From NCBI GenBank assembly GCA_041665305.1, contig JBAYJD010000015.1:1-57866 (forward strand): 57,866 nucleotides of DNA, read 5' to 3'. Shown here in pieces: positions 42,292-49,706 of this stretch. The position numbers and the translations under genes were made by a program. Origin of the DNA: YA12-FULL-51-18 sp041665305. GTDB taxonomy: Bacteria > Elusimicrobiota > Elusimicrobia > Elusimicrobiales > UBA9959. The notes under the pieces are model-generated. The model searched no databases. It had not been told where the DNA came from and saw nothing but the letters and a program-made list of their open reading frames with translations. Positions within the stretch are counted from its first letter, which is position 1, and every line of letters starts with the position of its first letter.

Positions 42292-44676
42292 TTACGCGGC
42301 GGACGGCTGGGAGCGCAGGAGTTTATAGACCAGCTCTTTGATCCGCGCGTCCTGGACCGAGGATTCTATGATCTCCCTGGCCAGTTCGCCGGTCTCTCCC
42401 CGCCCCATCAGTTTCGCCCTGACCTCTTCCCCGGTTTTCCAGCCAAGGACATAATTCAACACCAGGGAAAAAAGTTTCTCCGTTTTTTCCTTCTCCTTCC
42501 TTCCGCCAGGACCGCTCTCCAGAAAAGCGGAAAGATCGGCATAGACCTCCTGCCGCGGACAATGCGCGGCCAGGTCGTCAAAAATATTATGCATAGTCGC
42601 CGCGACGGGCCGGGAACCGACGGAGGCCGCTATCACAGGCTCCAGCGAAAACCGTTTATCCGCCATACAGGCGCGCAAAACCGCCAACACCCTGCTGTTC
42701 CCGCCATGGTCCCTGAGGACTTTTAAAACTATCACCGCCAGCGGAGGGTCAAGCCGGGTCAGCGCCCGTACCGCGAGGGAAAAAGGCCCCTCGCCGCTGA
42801 TAAACAGAAGTATGTGCCTGGCCCTGGCCCGGTATTTATCCGGCAGTTTCTCAAGGGAGGCGAGCAGGCGGCTGTCGAAGCCTCTGGCGCGGGATAAAGC
42901 GCGCGCCAGCAGCGGCCGCAGGGAGACATTCTCAGCCTTTAGCTCCATGCGTTTAAAAACCGGGATAAGCGACGGGGTTTCAAGCCGCGCCGCCGCCACC
43001 AGCGCGCCCCTTCTCACCTCAAGATCCTCGTCGTCCAGGAAAGTTTCCAGATACGGGTCGAACATTTTCAATTCCAGCTTTTTCCCGGTCGAAGCCGCCA
43101 GCGCCCTGGTGAAACTTCCGGCGGAGGCGGCCATCTCCGAAAGAGCTTCCCGCGCCCTGGAGGCCTGCGCCGGTTCCCGCGCGAGCCTGAGAACGGCCAG
43201 GATCGCGGCGCTTTTTACCCAGGCATTCGGATGCCTCATAAAAGGAGCTATACTGGCGACGGAATCGGCCGAGTCCAGGTTCGAGAGCGTTTTAAGGGCG
43301 TTGACAAGAGCCAGGGGCGCCCCCCCGGTTTTCAGGGTTTCAAGAGCGTTAAGGATATAGAGGCGCCTGTTCCTGGTTTTCCACGCGCCGCGGCGGCTTG
43401 TCAGGCCGGAGAACAAATTAAGCCCGCCGGAGCGGATCAGAAAATCGGGGCTGATGCTTCTTAACAGCATGTGGATATACGCTTTGTTAAGTCTGGCGCT
43501 TACCAGGACCAGCAGGACCGACAGGAGGAACGCTATGATAAAAAAAGCCCTGAGCCTGAAACCGAAATGATTTAAAAATAATATCAGCAGGCCGGCGGCC
43601 GCCACGGAAACGGACTGCGCAATACCGCCCAGCAGAAAATTGGCCCGCGACCTGGCCCCGGCCGGGACCGCCTTTAAAAAAACGACCTGCGCCTGGCTCT
43701 TAAGCGTTTTAGTGAAAAATATCGCGGAATAATTAAACGCCGCGAGCAGCGCGAACTCGGGCCGGACGGAAACCGAGGCTGAAAGGACCAGACAGACCGC
43801 GGCTATCACCCAATATGAAACAGCCGCCGGCCAGACGCCGAAAAATCTGCCGGCAAAAACCGTCTGCCAGAGCAGGATCGCGCAGCTTGTGACAGCGTGC
43901 AACTCTCCCAAAAAACCGGAAAGTTCGCGCGCGCCCAAGAAACGCTGCGCGGCGCCGAGCGAGAATTGGTACTCCGCAAGATACCGGATAACGCAAAAAC
44001 CGAATGTAAAAAAGCCGAGCAGGCCCGGCAGATCCGCGCCGAGCAGTTCGCGCAGAGCCGGTTTCCGCATCGGAGGGGCCTCCCTCTCTTTTTTTAGCCC
44101 GAACCCCGCCGACAGCGCCTCCAGCGTAAACGTAAAAAGCAGGATCAGCGCAGCCCCCAGCAGAAAGATCTCTCTTTCGGAAAAGATATACATCGCCGGC
44201 TTTACCGCAAACCCGGCTATTATGGAACCCAGCATGATCCATACCGTTATGCCGCCCGTAAACCTTTTTATTTCGGACATGCTCAGACTGTGGCAGATAA
44301 GGTTCCAGTAAAAGATCAGCGAATAGATCTGAAAAAGCATGACGGCCAGATACGCCGTAAAGATGAGAGGCTTATTACCGGGAGAATATACGCAACCGGC
44401 CGCCAGGCAAAATGCCGCCAATAAAGCGTTTGAGATCCGGAGTCCGGCCACCCCGGAAGAATCCCTTGCAAAAAGACAGGCCCCCAGAAACGCCGACAAA
44501 AGGTTTAAGACGATATAATACCCTGGAAGCGCCGTCGCGCCCAGAGTTTTTAAAAAAAGCGAGCAAGAAAACACTATAAAAAAGCTGGAAATAAAACTAA
44601 GCAAAAAACCGCCGGCCCCTATAAGGGCCAGGCGCCTTGTATTCCCTGAACGGACCTGCGGATAAATTCCCTGCAT
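42292..44676 (-). CDS. Npt/ATP:ADP-translocase-like MFS transporter fused to HEAT repeats
   Basis: 794 residues. The first 430 contain about 12 hydrophobic helices (e.g. LALIGAGGFLLSFISSFFIVF, IFYWNLICHSLSMSEIKRFT, ITVWIMLGSIIAGFAV) in the arrangement of the Npt1/Npt2 nucleotide-transporter-like MFS proteins. Residues about 470-790 are helical repeats of the HEAT type (NALKTLSNLDSADSVASIAP, AAILAVLRLAREPAQ, VRRGALVAAARLETPSLIPV). Such fusions occur in several non-parasitic phyla, where transport of ATP has not been shown, so the substrate is open. Inner membrane, HEAT part cytoplasmic. Single gene on the minus strand. Confidence 0.85.
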   Translation of the reverse strand: MQGIYPQVRSGNTRRLALIGAGGFLLSFISSFFIVFSCSLFLKTLGATALPGYYIVLNLLSAFLGACLFARDSSGVAGLRISNALLAAFCLAAGCVYSPGNKPLIFTAYLAVMLFQIYSLIFYWNLICHSLSMSEIKRFTGGITVWIMLGSIIAGFAVKPAMYIFSEREIFLLGAALILLFTFTLEALSAGFGLKKEREAPPMRKPALRELLGADLPGLLGFFTFGFCVIRYLAEYQFSLGAAQRFLGARELSGFLGELHAVTSCAILLWQTVFAGRFFGVWPAAVSYWVIAAVCLVLSASVSVRPEFALLAAFNYSAIFFTKTLKSQAQVVFLKAVPAGARSRANFLLGGIAQSVSVAAAGLLILFLNHFGFRLRAFFIIAFLLSVLLVLVSARLNKAYIHMLLRSISPDFLIRSGGLNLFSGLTSRRGAWKTRNRRLYILNALETLKTGGAPLALVNALKTLSNLDSADSVASIAPFMRHPNAWVKSAAILAVLRLAREPAQASRAREALSEMAASAGSFTRALAASTGKKLELKMFDPYLETFLDDEDLEVRRGALVAAARLETPSLIPVFKRMELKAENVSLRPLLARALSRARGFDSRLLASLEKLPDKYRARARHILLFISGEGPFSLAVRALTRLDPPLAVIVLKVLRDHGGNSRVLAVLRACMADKRFSLEPVIAASVGSRPVAATMHNIFDDLAAHCPRQEVYADLSAFLESGPGGRKEKEKTEKLFSLVLNYVLGWKTGEEVRAKLMGRGETGELAREIIESSVQDARIKELVYKLLRSQPSAA

Positions 44677-44769
44677 AAAATTTCAACTATACAAAATTCC
44701 AGAGGGACGATGTGGAAGACGGTTTATAAAAATATCGGCAAAACGGCGGAGAATTTGGTAGTATCTAAC

Positions 44770-44878
44770 TAGCTGCTTATGGGGACAGGCTGCGGCAAGT
44801 ACCGTCGCGGCTGAAGGCTCGGGACCCGGTAACGAGCCGCGAGCCCTTAACCTGCAGCCAGACGACCTATAGCAGCTA
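44770..44878 (+). ncRNA. Candidate structured 5' leader of the SWIB gene
   Basis: A weak extended -10 (TGGTAGTAT, 44756-44764) would start transcription at about 44770. Nested complementary segments then follow: TAGCTGCT (44770-44777) with AGCAGCTA (44871-44878); GGCTGC (44788-44793) with GCAGCC (44854-44859); CGCGGCT (44806-44812) with AGCCGCG (44835-44841). An alternative pairing is GGCTCG (44816-44821) with CGAGCC (44833-44838). The outer helix closes just before the AAGGAG Shine-Dalgarno (44881). That architecture suits a riboswitch or autogenous leader. Proposed from complementarity only; I recognise no known class. Confidence 0.45.
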
Positions 44879-44892
44879 TAAAGGAGACTAAA

Positions 44893-45138
44893 ATGGCAAA
44901 TCCTAAATTCATGAAACCTCTTCAGCCCGACGCCGAGCTTGCCGCCGTGGTGGGGAACGACCCCCTTCCGAGGACGGAAGTGATAAAGAAACTGTGGGAC
45001 TACATAAAGGCGAACGGCCTGCAAGACAAGACAAACAAGAGGAATATCAACGCAGACGAGAAGCTGCTGAAACTTTTCGGCAAACCGCAGGTGAACATGT
45101 TCGAGCTGGCCGGTATTATTTCAAAGCACCTGAAATAA
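44893..45138 (+). CDS. SWIB/MDM2-domain protein
   Basis: 81 residues that are essentially one SWIB domain: FMKPLQPDAELAAVVGND, LPRTEVIKKLWDYIKANGLQ, NKRNINADEKLLKLFG, VNMFELAGIISKHLK. SWIB domains are part of eukaryotic chromatin remodellers; bacterial single-domain versions (chlamydiae and others) are thought to bind DNA or topoisomerase. Strong AAGGAG Shine-Dalgarno directly after the structured leader, and a perfect intrinsic terminator after the gene, so it is a well-insulated single gene likely to be strongly expressed. Confidence 0.93.
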   Translation: MANPKFMKPLQPDAELAAVVGNDPLPRTEVIKKLWDYIKANGLQDKTNKRNINADEKLLKLFGKPQVNMFELAGIISKHLK

Positions 45139-45153
45139 CGATCGATAAACAGC

Positions 45154-45188
45154 AAGGGCTTCCCGTGATCATCGGGAAGCCCTTTTCG
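45154..45188 (+). terminator. Intrinsic terminator of the SWIB gene
   Basis: AAGGGCTTCCCG/CGGGAAGCCCTT around seven bases, then TTCG and further T. Twelve perfect base pairs. Confidence 0.9.
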
Positions 45189-45211
45189 TTTTCTCCATTC
45201 AGGAAGCCGAG

Positions 45212-45751
45212 TTACTGCATCTTCCGGATGCAAACACCCTCCGCGTCGGCTTCTTTGGCGTACATACTGAGACACGCTTTAAAGTTGACATAGTAATCGA
45301 ATTCCTTGGTCTTTATGGCGCAAAGACTTGCCGCGCTGCCGAAGGAACCGCTATACTGGGAGTTGATCTTCATACATGTCTTCATATTTCTCACCGTTTC
45401 GGCGGCCTCGCTCTTTGCTATACAAGCATCCGCTGCGGCGCCGGGGCTGCTGAGCCTGGAGCCGCTCTTTTTGTAGCACGATTTGAACTCTTTGGCGGTG
45501 AAGTCGAAATTCATCGTCTTCTCGCCGCAAACAGCCGCCACATCACTGACAGTGGAATCGGCGGAATAGATCTCGATACATGCTTTCAGGTTGGGATCCG
45601 CCAGTTCGATCTTATCCGCTTCAGGCAGGGTCTTTGCCGGAACCAGCGCTTCCAATGTTTTGGCATTCACAGCGGCCGCATCGTTGAGGTCATACGCATA
45701 TGCTCCGCCTGTCACCCCTATAAGAACAGCCATCATAAGTATTTTTTTCAT
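45212..45751 (-). CDS. Small secreted protein with four Cys-pair repeats
   Basis: 179 residues with signal peptide MKKILMMAVLIGVTGGAYA and a GGAGAGGAG Shine-Dalgarno region. The mature part contains four similar units, each with two Cys: LKACIEIY...AAVCGEK, FKSCYKK...ADACIAKSEA, MKTCMKIN...ASLCAIK and FKACLSMY...EGVCIRK. Cys spacing within units is about 14-19 residues, consistent with small helical hairpins tied by a disulfide. I recognise no named family. Probably a disulfide-rich periplasmic or extracellular protein. It shares its promoter, leader and signal peptide with the unrelated gene at 33390. Confidence 0.8.
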   Translation of the reverse strand: MKKILMMAVLIGVTGGAYAYDLNDAAAVNAKTLEALVPAKTLPEADKIELADPNLKACIEIYSADSTVSDVAAVCGEKTMNFDFTAKEFKSCYKKSGSRLSSPGAAADACIAKSEAAETVRNMKTCMKINSQYSGSFGSAASLCAIKTKEFDYYVNFKACLSMYAKEADAEGVCIRKMQ

Positions 45752-45946
45752 AAGTTCTCCTCTCCATACTGGTTTAACACCGCATTTTCCGCCCTTCCGA
45801 CGCCGGCGGCGACACGCCGCGCTCCTCCAAATTCACACATTTCGCCGACGCTTATAGTTTAAGGCAAACCACGGTGATCCGACAGGGCTGATAGTTCCAA
45901 TTTGGCTGATATTTAGACCTATATATTTTTGGGCCTTTCGGGTCAG
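45695..45946 (-). repeat. Promoter-leader-signal-peptide cassette, copy B
   Basis: Minus-strand partner of 33198-33446. Blocks shared exactly or nearly so include GACCCGAAAGGCCCAA, CAGCCAAATTGGAACTATC, TTAAACTATAAGCGTCG, TCGGAAGGGCG and the signal-peptide codons. With copy A it forms an inverted pair about 12 kb apart. Confidence 0.85.
45856..45885 (-). promoter_or_regulatory. Cassette promoter, copy B
   Basis: On the minus strand: CTGTCG (45880-45885), 18-bp spacer, TAAACT (45856-45861) followed by ATAAGCG, matching copy A. Confidence 0.5.
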
Positions 45947-45986
45947 ATATGGCTAAAAGCCTAATGCCAGACAAGCTCCCAACCGC

Positions 45987-46511
45987 TTATCGAGGCCGGA
46001 TAAAGAATGTTCCAACTGGCCGGGGAATCTCCGGCGACTTTACCACAAAGCAAAGACCGGGCAAATCCTCGCTGACCCCGTTCGCGAAGACAAAAGCGGC
46101 GGTTGAAGCGACCGCCTGTTTGGCAAGCTCTTCCGGCACTCCCGCATACTTGCCTTTAAATGATTCGCTGGAGACCGAAACCTTGATGGAATCCACCGCC
46201 GGCTCGGCGACTGTGAAAGCGTACAGTTGTCTCGCCGTGGGCTGGTGCGATACGATAGACACCTGCGTTTCGGTATGATTATCAAAATCCAGCACGCTTA
46301 ATCCCGAATCCGACAGGAGTTCCGTCCCGGCCTTGAAAGGCACTTCCACCCGGAAAACGCCCAGAAGTATTTCGGGATCCGACTCATTTAAACCTGGTAT
46401 GCCGTAAGCGCAGGTCAGGCCTTTTTCATCCACCGCAGCCGCGTTCACGGCCAGTGCCAGAGAAAGTCCCGCCAGCGCGGTGAAGATTCTTTTTGTTAAC
46501 TGTTTCGTCAT
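45987..46511 (-). CDS. Secreted protein of unknown function
   Basis: 174 residues, ATG with AAGGAG and a signal peptide (KRIFTALAGLSLALAVNAAA). The mature part is predicted beta-rich (EILLGVFRVEVPFKAGTELL, ETQVSIVSHQPTARQLYAFTV) with two Cys (LTCAYG, GLCFVV) that could pair. No family recognised. Upstream, the minus strand carries GGTTTGCGCTAAACTCTATTC, an echo of the cassette promoter TAAACTATAAGC, so it may share control with the two cassette genes. Confidence 0.7.
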   Translation of the reverse strand: MTKQLTKRIFTALAGLSLALAVNAAAVDEKGLTCAYGIPGLNESDPEILLGVFRVEVPFKAGTELLSDSGLSVLDFDNHTETQVSIVSHQPTARQLYAFTVAEPAVDSIKVSVSSESFKGKYAGVPEELAKQAVASTAAFVFANGVSEDLPGLCFVVKSPEIPRPVGTFFIRPR

Positions 46512-46747
46512 AAGTATTTCTCCTTATGCATCTATTTTCGTAACGAATAGAGTTTAGCGCAAACCACCGGTTCCGCAAAGAGTCTAAAGGGCATAACCCG
46601 ATAGTTATTGGACCCATACTGTTTCGGGTATTATGATCCACGGCAGGCCGCCGCCGGAACAGCAACTGAGTAGTGAGGAGACCGAGCCGGCGACTTCGAA
46701 TCATAGTCTGCCGAAGGTGGGCGAACCTCAACAGCCAAACTCCCTCA

Positions 46748-46813
46748 TACCGCAAGGCAACCCCGCCCTTCAGGGGGGGACATGGTAAAAATTTTTGCCG
46801 CAAAAATTTTATA
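46748..46813 (+). repeat. Palindromic repeat, module C
   Basis: TACCGCAAGGC, hairpin CCCCGCCCTTCAGGGGGGG (one bulge), then ATGGTAAAAATTTTTGC and its complement. Plus orientation, upstream of the hydrolase gene. Confidence 0.75.
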
Positions 46814-46861
46814 GGCCCAAAGACCGGATCGTTCAACCCTTTGTACCCATGCCTGTTCCAT

Positions 46862-46932
46862 GAGCTCCGGGTACACTATACGCGGAGGACACGGCTTTAA
46901 ATCGCGGCCTATGCCGTATCGTGCCGGAGCTC
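46862..46932 (+). promoter_or_regulatory. Promoter flanked by an inverted repeat, upstream of the hydrolase
   Basis: GAGCTCCGG (46862-46870) and CCGGAGCTC (46924-46932) flank a -10-like TACACTATAC (46872-46881). The arms could be two operator half-sites or form a structure. This and the repeat at 46748 are the only features seen in the 453-bp gap 46512-46964. Confidence 0.35.
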
Positions 46933-46964
46933 TCCATGAATTTTTCAGGATTGGTGAAACCCGT

Positions 46965-48026
46965 ATGACCAGGGTAATAGGAACACTTTTAACCATCATT
47001 TCACTCTCGTCCATGCCCCCTCTTCTATACGCGGGGACCGCTTTCGAACAGGGCCTAGTCTCCGCCCCAGGAACGGAGCTTGCCGTCCCCCTGCCCCCGG
47101 TCGAAACAAGAAGCGGCATAACCGCATCCACGGACCCTATCCTGGAAAAGCTTAAACTCTTTGACTACCGGAAGTCGGACATGCTTTATGTCACAAGGAA
47201 TCACGCCGCCGCCCACCATGGCTACTCCGTAGAACCGATCGAGCTCCTTATCAGGGACCCCCTGCGCCAGATCGGGGTGTTCAAGCAGCGCTACACCTAC
47301 TACAAAACCTATCTGCCGGGCCCCCGCCCGACGGTCATAATATCGATGCACTTCACCGGTGACAGGTCGATAAGCGACTGGGCCGCCAGGCATTTCGCCA
47401 AAAAGGGCTATAACGCGGCGATCATTAATACGCGCGAATCGCTCACCGATGAGAACCGCCCGCTGGACAAACTAAGCGACCTTTTTATAAGGGAAGCCAT
47501 AACCGGAAGAATGTGCGTGGATCTGCTTGAAACATTCCCGGAGGTCGATAAAGAAAAACTCTACGCTTTCGGGATAAGCATGGGCGGGATAAGGACGGCC
47601 CTTCTGTTCGGGGTCGAACTGCGGATCAAAAAAGCCGGGGAGATCTCGGGAGGCGGAGACATCCCCGGAATAATAACCGACACGCATTTTTTTCCGCCCG
47701 AACGCACAAGAAATGAAAGGATGAAGGCCGAGGGGATCTCCAGCCTGGAGGAGTTCAGGGCCTATATGGAAAAAGCGATGACCGTAGACCCCCTGGATTT
47801 CGGGCGCCTGAGAAACCCCGAAGATTTCATAATGGTGATAAGCCACGACGACCAGTTCGTCCCCGATGCCTATCAGGAAAAACTTTACAACGCCTTCTCA
47901 AAGCCCAAGGAAGGAAGGTACGGCAGATACCCCGCGGTGATCCACTCGACCCTCGGGCATCTGCATACGGCCATGCATTACGCCAGATACATCGACCGGT
48001 TCATCGTTTTTTTCGAAGGCGAATAA
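46965..48026 (+). CDS. Secreted alpha/beta hydrolase (esterase-like)
   Basis: 353 residues from ATG 46965, chosen because it starts a signal peptide (MTRVIGTLLTIISLSSMPPL); the frame extends upstream without support and the Shine-Dalgarno is weak. Alpha/beta-hydrolase features: PTVIISMHFTGDR (oxyanion region), nucleophile Ser205 in FGISMGGIR, acid in MVISHDDQFVP and the His in STLGHLHTAMH. Likely an exported esterase or acyl hydrolase; the substrate is unknown. A cluster of secreted carbohydrate-active genes (GH30 next to it) would fit a deacetylase of polysaccharides, but that is speculation. Confidence 0.78.
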   Translation: MTRVIGTLLTIISLSSMPPLLYAGTAFEQGLVSAPGTELAVPLPPVETRSGITASTDPILEKLKLFDYRKSDMLYVTRNHAAAHHGYSVEPIELLIRDPLRQIGVFKQRYTYYKTYLPGPRPTVIISMHFTGDRSISDWAARHFAKKGYNAAIINTRESLTDENRPLDKLSDLFIREAITGRMCVDLLETFPEVDKEKLYAFGISMGGIRTALLFGVELRIKKAGEISGGGDIPGIITDTHFFPPERTRNERMKAEGISSLEEFRAYMEKAMTVDPLDFGRLRNPEDFIMVISHDDQFVPDAYQEKLYNAFSKPKEGRYGRYPAVIHSTLGHLHTAMHYARYIDRFIVFFEGE

Positions 48027-48050
48027 ACTGCCGTGAGACGATGTTTTATT
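48023..48050 (+). repeat. Degenerate palindromic repeat, module A
   Basis: ATAAACTGCCGT/ACGATGTTTTAT around GAG, plus orientation. It contains the TAA stop of the hydrolase gene and abuts the GH30 stop on the other strand. Confidence 0.55.
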
Positions 48051-49491
48051 ACCCGCCGATCACATAAGTCCCGGCGGAGCCGCCAGGAAGGGTTACGGCC
48101 GCGGTTTTATTCTGATACCGGATCTTAAATTCGGCGGGAACGGAAGCTTCGTTCACAACGATAAGGACTATCGCTCCCGAAGGCGTTTTGAAAGCGGCGT
48201 TGGGCAGGGACGGCAGCAGGTTGGACGCGATCCTTACCGACCCCGGCCTTACGAATTTGGCGGTGTGCGCAAGGACATAATAGGCCACATCGCGTTTTAA
48301 AATGCCGGGGCCTATCGTCAGAGCTCCCTGGCATTTGTCGCACCCGCCTTCGGTATGGGGTTTGTACTCCGGGTCCGAGGCCAGATTCCATTCCAGGACG
48401 GTTTTGCTCCAGTTCCTTACCGCGCCCACGACAAGCGTCCCCAGATGCCATTTCAGATCCGCCGCGAAATTACTGGGCCCGCCCACCCATTGCTCGGTAA
48501 AATAAATATTTTTATCGGGATACGCTTTATGCACTTCGGACATTGCCTCCAGTTTCCCTCCGTATAAATGAAAAGCGGAGCCGTCTATGTAGCCCCTGGC
48601 CCGCCTGTCGGCCAGGATCTCCAGCGGGTATTCCGGCCGGTCGCAGTTGTGATCATAAAGCACTATTTTTGTTTTTATGCCTTCCTTCTTGAACGCGGGG
48701 CCCAGGTATTTTTTAATAAGAAGCGCCTGGGTCTCCGCCGGCATGAACATGCTGGGGGTGTTATCGGGATTCAGCGGCTCATTTTGTATGGTGAGAGCGT
48801 CTATCTCGATCCCTTCCAGCCGCATCGCCTTTATGTATTCGGCCAGGTATCGCGCATAAACCCCGTAATATTCGGTCTTTAGCGAGCCGCCCTTGGCCTG
48901 CCTGTTGGTTTTCATCCATGCCGGCGCGGACCAGGGAGAGGCTAGAAGTTTAATTTCAGGGTTGATCGCGAGGATCCGCTTAAGTATCGGGATAAGGGCC
49001 TGTTTATCGGGGGCGATACTGAAACCCGCCAGCGAGGGATCATCCTTACCAGACAAGGGGTCATCGTATGAGAACACTTTTTCGTCCAGGTCCGAGGCTC
49101 CTACGCTGATCCTGAGATAACTGATTCCTATCGCCTCCTCCCCGGTCGAAAACAGCTCCTGGAGCAGTTTCGCTTTTTCCGCCTCAGGCATACTGTTGAG
49201 CAGCTGCGCGCTGCCGCCGGTAAGGGCGCAGCCGAAACCGTCCATTTTCTGATAGGTCGTCAGCGGCTCTATCTTTATGGTCGCCGATGAGAGCTCGGCG
49301 GAAGGCAGGAACCGGATCAAATCCGGCTGTTTGCGGAACAATACGGAGCCGTCGGTCTTCGTCAGCCATAATTGCGCCGAAACGGCCGGAGCGGCCGCGC
49401 GCTCACCGGCGGCCTGACAGTTGAAACTCATGCCCGATAAAAGAACCGCACATGCAGCGCTCCAAAAAATATTAACGCAGCCTGTCTTCAT
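48049..49491 (-). CDS. GH30-family glycoside hydrolase, secreted
   Basis: 480 residues from ATG 49489-49491 (GGAGG Shine-Dalgarno) with a signal peptide. GH30 landmarks: QKMDGFGCALTGGSA, YLRISVGASDL, LLASPWSAPAWMKTN, the acid/base Glu in LTIQNEPLNP, and the nucleophile Glu in IYFTEQWVGG. The C-terminal beta-sandwich typical of GH30 follows (SVRIASNLLP, AIVLIVVNEASVPAEF). Family members are beta-glucosylceramidases, beta-1,6-glucanases or xylanases; this one looks closest to the glucosylceramidase/glucanase branch. The Cys pair in GGCDKCQGA is unusual and might form a disulfide. Confidence 0.92.
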   Translation of the reverse strand: MKTGCVNIFWSAACAVLLSGMSFNCQAAGERAAAPAVSAQLWLTKTDGSVLFRKQPDLIRFLPSAELSSATIKIEPLTTYQKMDGFGCALTGGSAQLLNSMPEAEKAKLLQELFSTGEEAIGISYLRISVGASDLDEKVFSYDDPLSGKDDPSLAGFSIAPDKQALIPILKRILAINPEIKLLASPWSAPAWMKTNRQAKGGSLKTEYYGVYARYLAEYIKAMRLEGIEIDALTIQNEPLNPDNTPSMFMPAETQALLIKKYLGPAFKKEGIKTKIVLYDHNCDRPEYPLEILADRRARGYIDGSAFHLYGGKLEAMSEVHKAYPDKNIYFTEQWVGGPSNFAADLKWHLGTLVVGAVRNWSKTVLEWNLASDPEYKPHTEGGCDKCQGALTIGPGILKRDVAYYVLAHTAKFVRPGSVRIASNLLPSLPNAAFKTPSGAIVLIVVNEASVPAEFKIRYQNKTAAVTLPGGSAGTYVIGG

Positions 49492-49569
49492 TCTTCCTCC
49501 CGCCGGTTTTATGGTTGCGACACGACCTTTCAACCCGCATCATTAAAGCAATTAACTAAACTTCACCGC

Positions 49570-49614
49570 AAATTTCGCGTTTGACAAATTTCGCGGCGGC
49601 AGGTACACTATAAT
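49570..49614 (+). promoter_or_regulatory. Upstream region of rsmH with direct repeat and -10 box
   Basis: AAATTTCGCG occurs twice, 16 bp apart (49570-49579 and 49586-49595), close to a perfect TATAAT (49609-49614). TTGACA lies at 49581 but 22 bp away, too far for a standard promoter. The direct repeat is a possible activator or repressor site. Confidence 0.45.
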
Positions 49615-49641
49615 AGTCGCAGCATGACGCTTTATAGCGCT

Positions 49642-49706
49642 TACTGCAAGGTGCCCCTGCCCTTCAGAGCGGGGTGTTGTAAAAATTTTTGTCGCAAAAA
49701 TTTTTA
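49642..49706 (+). repeat. Palindromic repeat, module C
   Basis: TACTGCAAGGT, a GC hairpin (CCCCTGCCC...AGCGGGG), then GTAAAAATTTTTG, TCG and the complement, ending directly at the rsmH ATG. Confidence 0.75.

Noticed and set aside
44770..44878. tRNA or tmRNA in the SWIB leader
   Set aside because: No T-loop consensus, anticodon arm or CCA-like end could be fitted.
6604..49706. Insertion sequences or attC/attI sites
   Set aside because: The dispersed palindromes have no transposase or integrase cassette nearby and lack the R/L box arrangement of attC sites. The only tyrosine recombinase here is a Xer-type housekeeping enzyme.
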